A stretch of 64,000 nt of DNA from JAHEFT01 sp963700705 (GTDB lineage: Bacteria; Pseudomonadota; Gammaproteobacteria; Xanthomonadales; SZUA-36): contig CAVOYQ010000012.1 in the NCBI GenBank assembly GCA_963700705.1, positions 124,001 to 188,000 of the forward strand, given 5' to 3'. Position numbers and translations under genes: made by a program. Shown in pieces: positions 28,084-37,224 of the stretch (position 1 is the first letter of the stretch; each line of letters begins with the position of its first letter). The notes beneath the pieces are model-generated. The model saw only the letters and a program-made list of their open reading frames with translations. It ran no database searches and was not told the origin of the DNA.

Positions 28084-29046
28084 ATGAAGAAAACCCTGCT
28101 TGGTTTTATCACCGCGCTGTTCATCCTGGTAGCGATCCCGACTTCCGCCACGGCTGATGACGACGCCGCACAAAAACAGAAGGCGGTGCTGATCACCGGC
28201 GCCAGCACCGGGCTGGGACGGGCGATGGCCGAATTGCTGGCCTCGAAGGGGCACTTTGTCTATGCCGGCGCCCGCAAGGATAAAGACATCGCGGAACTCA
28301 GCGCGATCGAGAACATCCAGGGCATCCGGCTGGATGTGACCGTGCAATCGGACATCGATGCGGCCGTGAAAACCATCACCGAGGCGGGCCGGGGCCTGTA
28401 CGGACTGGTCAACAACGCCGGCGTGGGCGTGATTTATCCGCTGATCGAAGTCGATGAGGAGGAGTTCAATTTCCAGATGGATGTCAACCTTTACGGGCCG
28501 TACCGGGTGACCAAGGCCTTTGCACCGCTGATCATCGAATCAAAAGGCCGCATCACGACCACCGGTTCGATCTCCGGCATCCTGTCCGGAACCCTGTTCG
28601 GGCCCTACAGCATGTCCAAGCACGCGATGGAAGCCTTCACGGATTCACTGGCGAAGGAGATGGCCAAATTCGACGTCAAGGTCAGCATCATCGAGCCGGG
28701 CAACTACGATTCAAAGATCGGTGAGAATGTCCTCAAGCGGATGCAATCGCGTAACTTCAACCCGGAAGATTCACTGTACCGTGAGGAGTTTGCCGGGATG
28801 CTGGCCTACCTCGGCGACATCAATTCAGGGGCCGACCCGATCGAAGTGGCGCAGGCGGCCGAGCACGCACTGTTCGATGCCAACCCCAAGCGCCGTTACC
28901 TGGTGGTTCCCAACCAGGAGGAGGCCGGCTGGACGATCAACAAGCAGATCGAGGAACTGGCCCAGTTGAACCAGGGCCACAAGTACAGCTATACCCGCGA
29001 CCAGCTGGTGGAAATGCTCGACGCAGCGCTGCTCGCGAATCCCTGA
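28084..29046 (+). CDS. Short-chain dehydrogenase/reductase with signal peptide
   Basis: 320 residues. Classical SDR features: nucleotide-binding TGASTGLG, the NNAGVG motif, catalytic YSMSK with an upstream serine (TTGSISG), and the IIEPGNYDS segment. Specificity cannot be given; a Gly-Ala-Arg after the second strand (AGARKDKD) is compatible with NADP. Unusually the SDR is preceded by a clear signal peptide (LLGFITALFILVAIPTSATA), suggesting periplasmic location, where nicotinamide cofactors are normally scarce. GAAGGA precedes the ATG. It is separated by only 10 bases from the following ligase gene. Confidence 0.88.
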   Translation: MKKTLLGFITALFILVAIPTSATADDDAAQKQKAVLITGASTGLGRAMAELLASKGHFVYAGARKDKDIAELSAIENIQGIRLDVTVQSDIDAAVKTITEAGRGLYGLVNNAGVGVIYPLIEVDEEEFNFQMDVNLYGPYRVTKAFAPLIIESKGRITTTGSISGILSGTLFGPYSMSKHAMEAFTDSLAKEMAKFDVKVSIIEPGNYDSKIGENVLKRMQSRNFNPEDSLYREEFAGMLAYLGDINSGADPIEVAQAAEHALFDANPKRRYLVVPNQEEAGWTINKQIEELAQLNQGHKYSYTRDQLVEMLDAALLANP

Positions 29047-29056
29047 GGCGAGGGCT

Positions 29057-30368
29057 TTGCTGAGATCTGTTAACACACTGGGATTCACGCTGGCGGCATT
29101 TACCCGTCCGTATTTCGGCCGTGCTCACATGGAAGCCTATCAACTGGAGAAGCTGAGAGGACTGGTCAAGCACGCAGCCACCCGCGTTCCGTACTACCGT
29201 GACCTGTTCAGCCGGCACGGTATGGACAGCGATGATATCCGGACTTTGAATGACTTTCGCAGGATTCCGGTGACAGGCAAGCAGGCTTTACGTGATGTTT
29301 TTCTGTCCATACCCCGCGAGCCAATTGACCGCGAAAGCCTGATTGAGCATAAAACCAGCGGGTCAACCGGCGTTCCCATGCACATTCTGCGTTCACCCTC
29401 TGAAGAGCGGAGGTTAAACATGCTGAGTTGGCGATTGCAAAGCATGCGGGGACTTCAACCGGGTGACCGCCTGGCCAGGTTCAAAACGGTATGGGAACCC
29501 CTCTCCGAAGCGATTTAACCGGCTGCAAGACCTCGCGCGCTCGACCCGCCTGGTGGATAGCCACGTGTTCGACTGCTTCCTGGATCCGGCGGAAAACTAC
29601 CGGAGATTACTCGACTTTCAGCCCCATATTCTGAGTGGTTACCCCAGTGCGCTGGTCCAGATTGCGCTGCAACACGCACAGCAGCAAGGTGAAATGAAAT
29701 GTCTGCGCCGGGTGTCATGCGGCGGGGAGCAATTGGCGCCGCACCAACGCAGGATACTGGAAGATGCTTTTGCCGTGCCGGTCCATAACAACTATGGAAC
29801 GTCGGAAACCAACGTTGCGGCCTGGCAGTGCCCGAAGACCGGCCTTTGGCACATCTGTGACGATGGCGTATTGCTGGAAGTCTGCCGCAACGGAATCCCG
29901 GTCCCAGAAGGCCAGTCCGGTGAGATCATTATCACGTCACTGCATTCCCGAACGATGCCGGTCATCCGGTATTCCATCGGCGACCGCGCCGTGGCCGGCC
30001 CGGCTGTCTGCCCGTGCGGAAGTCCGTTTTCAACCCTGCAGGAACTCCAGGGCCGAACGATTGATTTCCTGCAATTGGCTGATGGCCGTGAACTGCACCC
30101 TTTTGAGTTGCTGAATGAGATCGTTATCGGATCCGGTGACTGGCTTGTCGAATACCAGGTCATCCAGGAAAAGCTGGACCGTTTCAGGTTGCTGATCGTA
30201 CCCCGGCGCCCGGTAAGCGTTGATGAAGAGGCCCGCTTCCGCGCCGCTTTGTTGCAAGTACTGGGCGCTGAAACCCGGTTGCAGATTGAATGGACGGACC
30301 GAATTGCCCAGGAGGGAACGGCCAAGCTGCATTTTTGCCGGTCAGAATTAAGCCGGGGTTCTCATTAA
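29057..30368 (+). CDS. PaaK/CapK-like adenylate-forming ligase, one frameshift
   Basis: About 436 residues joined. Member of the phenylacetate-CoA ligase-like group that includes CapK, often found in polysaccharide clusters. The phosphate-binding loop is HKTSGSTGVPMHI, followed later by RRVSCGGEQL, NNYGTSE (adenine-binding YGxxE-type) and IRYSIGDRAV. The frame breaks near 29500 in a CCCC run (FKTVWEP then KRFNRLQDLARS). The start is a TTG with GAGGCGAGGG just upstream. Substrate acid is unknown. It overlaps the convergent asparagine synthase gene by about 20 bases and opens the 29-37 kb cluster. Confidence 0.82.
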
Positions 30369-32252
30369 TTCCTGCGCGTTTCCTGTCCAGTCATCACGTT
30401 CGATGAAATTCGTCCACCACTGGCAGAAGTGACCGATCGACCAGAGTTGAGTCGCGCGCCAATCGGATCCGGAGGCCACCTTCCTGACCCATGGCTCCAA
30501 TCGCCGATGATCAAAAAGACCTGTGGACAATGATGTTTCCAGGATGGTTTCCGCAAGAAACTCCCGCAGAACCGGAGACCGGTACATACGTAACGGAAAG
30601 TCCAATCCCTGTTTCTTTCGCCCGGCGACATCGGCGGGAAGTTCGGTCGCCAGGCCGGAAAGCACTGCCTTCATCTGCCCGTTTCGAATTTTGAATCGGG
30701 ACGGAAGCCGGTGAGCGAAATCGATCACTTCCCGGTCCAGGAATGGCATCCTGACTTCCAGTGAATGAGCCATCGAGGTTTTGTCCACGGCCAGCAATAT
30801 TCCATCCGCCAGGCGACCCGTCAGGTCAATACCCAGCTTCATGTCCAGTTCATCACGAAACGTTTTTCTTGTCGCATCGGTCAGCCCCGTGACTTCCGGA
30901 CCCATTCGCATGGCCAGGCGGGAGCCGTGGTGAAGAAACCTGGCCGCCTGCTGCGGCGTAGATGAAGATCGCAATGAAAACTGGGCCAGTTCATCATCAG
31001 GCGCAGCCAGGAACCGCAACGCCCGATTGATTCTGGGCGTCAGCGGGATGGGAAGGGAAGCCGGAAACAACTGGTGAGGCAGCGCGCGCAACATGCGTTG
31101 AAGCGGACTGGGCCTGAACAGGTCATAACCGGCAAAAAGCTCATCTGCGCCCTCACCGCCCAGCACCAGCTTGCACTCCCGGCCCGCTGTCCTCGCCAGC
31201 AGAAATCTGAGGGTTGTCGGACAGGAACCATTGGGTTCTTCCAGCGCCAGCGAAGTCTGGCCGAGTGCATCGCGGATGTCGGCATCACGAAGTTCTATTT
31301 CATGACTTTGCGCACCGATCCTGTTGGCGATCTGGCGGGAAAAAAGAGATTCATCGATGGCCGGATCATCAGGAAAAGCCAGGGAAAAACTCTTGAGCGG
31401 CTGACTGGAGCGCCGGCTGGCGTAGAGCGAGACCAGCGACGAATCCCAGCCCCCGCTCAGGTACAGGCCAGCCGGAAAGTCGGCATCGAGATGGGTTCCC
31501 ACGGCGCTGTCGAGCAGTTCCTTCAATTCCTCTGCGTAGTCCTGCTCGCTGCGCTCATTCTCCGGCTCCCGGTAACGGGGAACCCAGTAACGCCCCTCGC
31601 GCAACCCACCCTCATCCAGCAAAACAAAGCTGCCAGGCCTGAGGCGTTCCAGGCCCTGAAACGCCGTCCCGGGGGACGGTATCCAGCCGAACGAGAAGTA
31701 GGACCCCAGGGATTGCCAATCCGGTTGCGGCTTCACCAGTCCGGCGGCAAACAGGGATCTCGCTTCTGATGCGAAAACAACGCCGTGGGGCGTTCTGCCC
31801 CAGTAAAGGTGTTTCATGCCGACTGGATCACGGGCCAATAAAACAGAGTGGTTGCGCGTATCCATGATTGCCAGGGCGAACATTCCATTGAGGCGCTTGA
31901 GAAAGTCTAATCCTTCCTCCTCGTAAAGATGCGCCAGCACCTCGCAATCTGAATGACCGCGAAATTGATAGCCCTTTTGTTCAAGCTCCAGCCGAAGTGA
32001 ACGATGGTTGTAAATCTCCCCGTTACATACCACGGCAATGGTCTTTGCTGCGTTGAACAGTGGCTGTGATCCGTGCTCCGGATCGACAATACTGAGGCGA
32101 CGCACCGTGATCCCGGAATTCATGTCCGGTTCGATGTGCATTCCCCCGTCATCCGGGCCGCGGTGGAACATCGCGTTGCCCATCAGCCCCAATCGCTCCC
32201 GAAGCGCTTCGTCGCACCCTGAAAACTTGTAGATTCCGGCTATTCCACACAT
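30348..32252 (-). CDS. asnB: Asparagine synthase (glutamine-hydrolysing) type amidotransferase
   Basis: 634 residues. Start chosen so that Cys2 of MCGIAG is the N-terminal nucleophile of the glutaminase domain (with GPDDGG, NGEIYNH and the RDPVGMKHLYWG hinge). The synthetase domain holds the ATP pyrophosphate loop LSGGWDSSL and VLGGEGADELFAGYD, both intact. Such proteins make asparagine or amidate other carboxylates; in clusters with ligases and polysaccharide genes they often act on cluster-specific substrates. It is the last of four tightly packed minus-strand genes, 20 bases behind the ATP-grasp gene. Confidence 0.9.
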   Translation of the reverse strand: MCGIAGIYKFSGCDEALRERLGLMGNAMFHRGPDDGGMHIEPDMNSGITVRRLSIVDPEHGSQPLFNAAKTIAVVCNGEIYNHRSLRLELEQKGYQFRGHSDCEVLAHLYEEEGLDFLKRLNGMFALAIMDTRNHSVLLARDPVGMKHLYWGRTPHGVVFASEARSLFAAGLVKPQPDWQSLGSYFSFGWIPSPGTAFQGLERLRPGSFVLLDEGGLREGRYWVPRYREPENERSEQDYAEELKELLDSAVGTHLDADFPAGLYLSGGWDSSLVSLYASRRSSQPLKSFSLAFPDDPAIDESLFSRQIANRIGAQSHEIELRDADIRDALGQTSLALEEPNGSCPTTLRFLLARTAGRECKLVLGGEGADELFAGYDLFRPSPLQRMLRALPHQLFPASLPIPLTPRINRALRFLAAPDDELAQFSLRSSSTPQQAARFLHHGSRLAMRMGPEVTGLTDATRKTFRDELDMKLGIDLTGRLADGILLAVDKTSMAHSLEVRMPFLDREVIDFAHRLPSRFKIRNGQMKAVLSGLATELPADVAGRKKQGLDFPLRMYRSPVLREFLAETILETSLSTGLFDHRRLEPWVRKVASGSDWRATQLWSIGHFCQWWTNFIERDDWTGNAQELMRTPA

Positions 32253-32272
32253 CGTGATCGCTTCAATTTGTT

Positions 32273-33493
32273 TCAGCTCCGGTCCTTTTTGCCGCCCGCT
32301 ACAAGTTCGGACCAATCCCGCGTTTTGCGAAGGGTTTTGAATCGCCTTCGCTTCAACCGCTGCATGGCGTAGAAGACTTCCATGAACATCGGCATGGGAT
32401 CAGTCCATTCGATATCCGACCGCGTCGATCTCCGGGGAATGAGAAAGTCTTTTACGGTACGGCCCCAGCGGCCGGTTTCCATCGCGTGCAGGATCGCATA
32501 CGGAAACGGCCAGCGGTACCTGAGCCCCACCCGATAATGTGAATGGGCCTCGATATCCCCTTCAGCCGCCATGCGGCAGGCCAGCACCGGAAAGTTCATG
32601 CCGGCTGCCACGGACAGGTCGAGCGTCCCCCAAAACCTGCCGTTGACTTCCAAAAAGTACGGGTGGCCGGTGCTGCTCGCACGCTGGAACTCCACCTGGG
32701 CCGGGCCGTGCCAGTTCAACGCACGCAGCAGGGTAACCGCCATTTCCACCAGGTCAGGTTCATCAGTGGTTTCGTTGTATATGCCGGCTCCGCCAGCGGC
32801 CGGATACTTGAGCAGCCTTCTCTGGGTCAGGAGCGCCCTTGGTTCGCCACGGTTAAACAGCGCGCACACTTCGTGAACATGGCCCGGGACGAACTCCTGC
32901 ACCAGGGGCCGGCTGAAGTCATACACCTCGTCCGCATTTTCCGGAAGCGCCGAATAGGCTTCGATCAGTTCCCGGCGCGAGTTGACCACGTCCATGCCAA
33001 TCGCACCAATGCTTGTGCGGGGTTTGATCACGCAGGGATAAGCGAGGCTCCCGGCGCGACTTTCCAATTCTCCCTGGTCAAGCGGGCAGAAGGATTCAGG
33101 CACCGAGAACCCGAGACTGGCCGCAAGTTCAGAGGCCGCCTGCTTGTCCTTGCAGATCGATGCAGACTCGCGCGGTGGGACCGGCAGCCCCACCGGACCG
33201 TCAATTTTGTGCTGGATCCGCGACAGCGCCAGCGTCGTATAGTCGCAGGTTGGCAAAACCACGTCGAAATTCTGCCCGGCCAGAACCCCGTTCAAAGCCG
33301 CCAGGTAATGGTCCAGGCCAGCGGCGGGATGGGGTACAACGACGCGCTTCCTGGCGTATCGGGAATGGAACGGACCCCCTCTGAAGGCATTACTCGCAAC
33401 AGTAAACCGAATGCCCGCCCGGCCCAGGGCGCGAATCACGCACAGCGCTTTGCGATCATCGAGTGATTGCGTAGCAAGTACAAGAACGTTCAT
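32273..33493 (-). CDS. ATP-grasp carboxylate ligase
   Basis: 406 residues, carbamoyl-phosphate-synthase-like ATP-grasp fold. Order: an N-terminal Rossmann-like preATP-grasp domain (NVLVLATQSLDDRKALCVI), KDKQAASELAASLGFSVP leading to YPCVIKPRTSIGAIG (ATP-binding lysine), LVQEFVPGHVHEVCALF, and YFLEVNGRFWGTLDLSVAAG for metal ligands. Such enzymes join a carboxylate to an amine or thiol. The ATG at 33493 overlaps the stop of the upstream formyltransferase gene by four bases (ATGA), so the two are translationally coupled. Substrate unknown. Confidence 0.87.
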   Translation of the reverse strand: MNVLVLATQSLDDRKALCVIRALGRAGIRFTVASNAFRGGPFHSRYARKRVVVPHPAAGLDHYLAALNGVLAGQNFDVVLPTCDYTTLALSRIQHKIDGPVGLPVPPRESASICKDKQAASELAASLGFSVPESFCPLDQGELESRAGSLAYPCVIKPRTSIGAIGMDVVNSRRELIEAYSALPENADEVYDFSRPLVQEFVPGHVHEVCALFNRGEPRALLTQRRLLKYPAAGGAGIYNETTDEPDLVEMAVTLLRALNWHGPAQVEFQRASSTGHPYFLEVNGRFWGTLDLSVAAGMNFPVLACRMAAEGDIEAHSHYRVGLRYRWPFPYAILHAMETGRWGRTVKDFLIPRRSTRSDIEWTDPMPMFMEVFYAMQRLKRRRFKTLRKTRDWSELVAGGKKDRS

Positions 33494-34500
33494 GTCGCCG
33501 GATTTCGACGATGATTCAGCAGATGCCGTGGAAACCACCGGGCCAGTGAAAACGGCAGCCAGGCAAAGCGCGTAGCGGCCACGGGTACGCCATCACGGGT
33601 CATGAAACAGCGAGGGTGATCGAGGCTTTTCGTGGCAGCCAGGCGTTTGAATTTCGTGACCTTCCAGAACTCGCCATTTATTCTTAACCATACCCATCCA
33701 AAGGCTCGCAGGCGGCGCTGGAGTTCCGGCCAGGCCAGCGCCGATGGCTGCTCAACCGTTGTGATCGCCAGGGTCTGATCGCGGTGCAGGAACCGCCCTT
33801 GCCCGGCCTTCTGTATGCCCGCGTCCCCGGCCAGAAGAGCACGTAGCACGGACTCCAAAAGTATCGCGGATCGTTCGAATTTCTCGATCTGGAGCTGCTT
33901 CAATGATCGCGCTCCGATCAGTATTTTGTCCTCGCACAACACCGGCCCTGCATCGATACCGGTTGTCATCAGGTGATAGGTGAAACCGGTCATTTTTTCG
34001 CCTTCATAAATTGACCACTCCGTTGCAGATGTTCCGCGGTAGTCCGGCAGAAGACCACTGTGGTGGTTCACTGCAGCCCTGAAGGTTCCGAGCAGCTTCC
34101 GGCTGAATACCTGGGGACATCCAAAGGAAAGCGCTAATGACGGGCTGTATCGATCCTGCAAGTTCCTGATGAATCCGGGGTCATTAATATTTCTGCCCGG
34201 AGGCGTAATCACCTCGACCTTGTAGCGCCTGGCAACGCTATGGAGATCATGTCCGATATCCCGATGAATAACCAGTGGCGCGTTCGGATCAAACAGTTTT
34301 TCGACGAATGGTTGAGCCATCGCGGCCCATTTCTCGACGACCCTGGAGCGTGACTCTGTTCTCCGTGCATCGCAGATTGCGACCACCTGAAACCCGTCCA
34401 GGTGATGAGCGAGTTCCAGCGCGGCTTTCGTCAGGATGATGCTCTTGATGTACCGTGCGTCACCGAAAATGACCGCCCTTGTCTCATTGGCCGCCGTCAT
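33490..34500 (-). CDS. Formyltransferase-family protein
   Basis: 336 residues. The N-terminal two thirds match the formyltransferase fold of methionyl-tRNA, GAR and sugar N-formyltransferases: NHHSGLLPDYRGTSATEWSIYEG carries the Asn-x-His pair and GFTYHLMTTGIDAGPVL carries the catalytic aspartate. The C-terminal third (PELQRRLRAFGWVWLRINGEF) is not a standard Fmt C-domain, which argues against a tRNA role and for a sugar or small-molecule amine acceptor. It is second in a four-gene minus-strand unit, coupled to the ATP-grasp gene by an ATGA overlap and 17 bases behind the previous gene. Confidence 0.85.
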   Translation of the reverse strand: MTAANETRAVIFGDARYIKSIILTKAALELAHHLDGFQVVAICDARRTESRSRVVEKWAAMAQPFVEKLFDPNAPLVIHRDIGHDLHSVARRYKVEVITPPGRNINDPGFIRNLQDRYSPSLALSFGCPQVFSRKLLGTFRAAVNHHSGLLPDYRGTSATEWSIYEGEKMTGFTYHLMTTGIDAGPVLCEDKILIGARSLKQLQIEKFERSAILLESVLRALLAGDAGIQKAGQGRFLHRDQTLAITTVEQPSALAWPELQRRLRAFGWVWLRINGEFWKVTKFKRLAATKSLDHPRCFMTRDGVPVAATRFAWLPFSLARWFPRHLLNHRRNPAT

Positions 34501-34517
34501 GACTGCTCAAATCTCCC

Positions 34518-35660
34518 TCACTTGATCATTCCGAATTCCCGGTAGAAACGTCGTGCACGCGGATCGCCCAATATGGGGCCGTGCACCTGCCAGACGGAAT
34601 AACCCGGGTTCGAGTTGCCTTCCAGGCACACCCAGCTCTTTTCCAGCTTGACCAGGTCCCAACCGACACAAGGGGCATAGGGGAACTTTGCCGCGAGGGC
34701 GAGTAGTTCTTCCATGGTTTGGTGCCAGCCGGGAACAATCACGCCTTCAATGGCGCCGCCCGTTTCGGGATGGTGACTGAGACGTTTGATCTGGCCGTCC
34801 CTGACGAAAACGCCCTTGCCCAGTTCACCGGTCGCCAGGTCGATGCGGGCGGAAAGGCCGCCATCACCCTGGTGGAAATTGTCCAGTCGCCCTGAAGCCT
34901 GCATTCCAAAACGATGGCAGCTCGCCGCGATGAAAGGCTTGTTGGCTTCCATGTCCCAAAGCGTCAGGATTCTCAAGGTATTGGTGGTGCCGGGCGAGAT
35001 TTCTGCGGCGTAAACGCCCTGTTGTACAAACTCCGTCACCAGGTAATCGTCAAGTGGACGAAGCAGGATCTCCAGCGTGGGCCGGTCCACCGGCAAGGTA
35101 TTGACAAGGTATCCTTCCGGTGTTTGTTCCAAAAAGAAAATACCGATGCCGCCACCACCGAACGACGGTCGCAAAACCAGCTTTTTGCCCTGGCTCAGCA
35201 ACGAGAAGATTGCTGTCAGTGTTTCGCCGGACTCGCCCTGTTCGGGATAAAAATTGCCGCGCACTATTATTCCGAGCATCGCCGGCTGCGGAGCTTCTAG
35301 GGATTTCATGATCCGGCCAAACGCAATCTTGCTCCTGATGATTTCCGAGTAACGTCCGTTGAGATGGCGCCCCAAACGCTGGCCGGTCAAATCCGGAATG
35401 TAATCATCCAGCGACTTGTCCTGCAGTTCGTATAATCGATAAGCCTGGCTGGAGAAGCCGTGCCGCCAGGCTCTGAGGCGGTGTTTCCAGGGCAAAGGGC
35501 TCCACTTTCGCTTTTCTATCAGCAAAGTAGCTATCCAGCCGCGTAATGCCACAACCGGCGGGGTCACCCACTCCAACAGGCCCGTGCCGGGTGTATCAAC
35601 CAGGAATTGATTCCTGAGATCACGCATTTTCCGGTCCGTTTTCCTGATTTTATTCAGCAT
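34518..35660 (-). CDS. Sugar-transfer-associated ATP-grasp (alpha-L-glutamate ligase-related) protein
   Basis: 380 residues. The ATP-grasp core is visible as KKLVLRPSFGGGGIGIFFLE (glycine-rich loop), DYLVTEFVQQG, NTLRILTLWD, HQGDGGLSARIDLATGELGKG and VGWDLVKLEKSWVCLEGNSNPG (metal-binding Glu and Asn). This pattern is that of the sugar-transfer-associated ATP-grasp group found in polysaccharide clusters, where an amino acid may be attached to a sugar. The ATG at 35660 is preferred to the TTG six bases earlier. It is first in the minus-strand unit and diverges from the PP-loop gene across 96 bases. Confidence 0.83.
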   Translation of the reverse strand: MLNKIRKTDRKMRDLRNQFLVDTPGTGLLEWVTPPVVALRGWIATLLIEKRKWSPLPWKHRLRAWRHGFSSQAYRLYELQDKSLDDYIPDLTGQRLGRHLNGRYSEIIRSKIAFGRIMKSLEAPQPAMLGIIVRGNFYPEQGESGETLTAIFSLLSQGKKLVLRPSFGGGGIGIFFLEQTPEGYLVNTLPVDRPTLEILLRPLDDYLVTEFVQQGVYAAEISPGTTNTLRILTLWDMEANKPFIAASCHRFGMQASGRLDNFHQGDGGLSARIDLATGELGKGVFVRDGQIKRLSHHPETGGAIEGVIVPGWHQTMEELLALAAKFPYAPCVGWDLVKLEKSWVCLEGNSNPGYSVWQVHGPILGDPRARRFYREFGMIK

Positions 35661-35756
35661 ATGCAAACCCGCTTTTCGCTCAATACAAGACCAGATATGT
35701 CTATACTAGGCTGCAGTCATCGCCCATACCACAAAACCTTTGGAAGAGACGATCCG

Positions 35757-37013
35757 ATGAAGATTTACAGACCCAAAATCGTCAATGAGGGTAGCGAGGT
35801 TTGCGTTTCCGCCAGGGTAAAGGTCGATTCTGTGAAGTCCAGGCTGCCGGACGAGATCTGGTTCAGGTTTCCAGCAAGCTGTAATGACTGTGTGACCGAT
35901 CATCTCAACGGATTCGCCGCCGCCCTGCTGCCGCTGGCCATGACCCTCGGTGAAGACATTCACCTGGAGGGCGTTCTGTCTCCTCACCTGCTGAACGGAA
36001 TGGAAGAGTATCAACGCATTCAATGCGAATGGAAACCCACTTCTTACAAGCCGGTCCGTATCGTTCCGGATCAATTGCAGGCAGCAGAAATTGGGGCTAT
36101 GGGACCAGGCGTGGGGTGCTCATTCTCGGGCGGTGTCGACTCCTACCACACGCTGTGGCGTCACCTTCCTGAAAACGAACCTGTGGATGCATACAGAATT
36201 TCACATTGCCTTATCATCAATGGGTTCGATGCGGACATGGACATCGACAACGAAGGACATTTTTCGCGGATCCGGAATTCTTTTTTACCGGTGATGGCAA
36301 ACCACAATATTGAACTGATTGTCTGTCGAAGCAATTTCATGTCTTTCAGTGATCCGAACATCGCCAAGCAGTCTTTTGGCGCCCTGGTTGTCGCTCCGGC
36401 GCTTGTCCTTGGACGGCTATTATCATGTTTTTACGTACCCTCTTCCTACCGGTTTGACAAGTTCCTGCGTGACGGCTCGCACCTGCTGATCGATCACCTG
36501 ATCAGCACGGAATCACTGGAGACTATTCACGATTCCTCTACTCTGAAAAGGACCGAAAAAACTGAAATCATCGCAAACTGGAGTGAGACCTACCCGACGC
36601 TCCGGGTGTGTTTCAATGAGACCGGCTACGATGAAAGCACCGGCCTGGTCATGAACTGTGGCAGGTGTGAAAAGTGCATCAGGACTATCACAACCCTGGA
36701 TATCCTGCAAAAGCTCGACAATTACACGATTTTCAGCAGGACGCCCAGTCACTTCAATATATGGATGTGTTACCTGGCCACCAGGGGAACACGGATACAT
36801 GCGCGGGAAATCATGGCCCGGGCATGGCAAGCTGGCAGGCTGGATATCTTGATGGACTTCTGCATTGCAATCGTCGTAAGTCTTGTGATCAAGATTCCCA
36901 AAACCCTTTTGCGGCGCATTCACCTTTTCCTCGAGGAACGTTCGGAATTCTATGCTGTGCAGATTCGCCGGCTGTATCCCCGCCTGCGGCGGAGAGCCTA
37001 CTGGATCCGCTAA
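35757..37013 (+). CDS. PP-loop ATPase with QueC-like cysteine cluster
   Basis: 418 residues. The adenylating PP-loop motif is CSFSGGVDSYHTLW. Further on, CGRCEKCIRT with an earlier cysteine (RVCFNE) resembles the four-cysteine zinc site of QueC, but the surrounding sequence is not that of a standard 7-cyano-7-deazaguanine synthase, and 418 residues is far longer than QueC. The N-terminal 120 residues form an unrecognised domain, and the C-terminal 100 are helical and basic with a hydrophobic stretch (FCIAIVVSLVIKI). The ATG at 35757 follows GGAAGAG. It diverges from the four-gene unit and ends 85 bases before a 57-bp palindrome. Confidence 0.8.
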   Translation: MKIYRPKIVNEGSEVCVSARVKVDSVKSRLPDEIWFRFPASCNDCVTDHLNGFAAALLPLAMTLGEDIHLEGVLSPHLLNGMEEYQRIQCEWKPTSYKPVRIVPDQLQAAEIGAMGPGVGCSFSGGVDSYHTLWRHLPENEPVDAYRISHCLIINGFDADMDIDNEGHFSRIRNSFLPVMANHNIELIVCRSNFMSFSDPNIAKQSFGALVVAPALVLGRLLSCFYVPSSYRFDKFLRDGSHLLIDHLISTESLETIHDSSTLKRTEKTEIIANWSETYPTLRVCFNETGYDESTGLVMNCGRCEKCIRTITTLDILQKLDNYTIFSRTPSHFNIWMCYLATRGTRIHAREIMARAWQAGRLDILMDFCIAIVVSLVIKIPKTLLRRIHLFLEERSEFYAVQIRRLYPRLRRRAYWIR

Positions 37014-37097
37014 ACCACCACGCATGCCAAGCCCACTCACTCCACGGCGTTTTCACACAGTGGCATGACCCGGACGTGGTTGGCCAGGAGAGGAGGT

Positions 37098-37154
37098 GTG
37101 GGGTCAGAGTAAAGGGACAGAGTAAGTTACTCTGTCCCTTTACTCTGACCCCAC
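37098..37154. repeat. 57-bp perfect palindrome, family A, copy 2
   Basis: Identical to 27971-28027: 28-base arms around a central G. Together the two copies bracket the SDR and the whole ligase cluster (28.0-37.1 kb). Confidence 0.95.
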
Positions 37155-37222
37155 CGTTACTCTGACCCCACCGTTACTCTGACCCCACCGTTACTCTGAC
37201 CCCACCGTTACTCTGACCCCAC
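37155..37222. repeat. Four tandem 17-bp repeats derived from the palindrome arm
   Basis: Exact tandem copies of CGTTACTCTGACCCCAC at 37155, 37172, 37189 and 37206, continuing the right arm of the palindrome. A fifth partial unit merges into the stop codon of the DEAD-box helicase gene at 37225. No spacers, so not a CRISPR array. Confidence 0.95.
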
Positions 37223-37224
37223 CG

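Noticed and set aside
37155..37222. Possible CRISPR-like array
   Set aside because: The 17-bp units are directly tandem with no spacers and derive from the palindrome arm.
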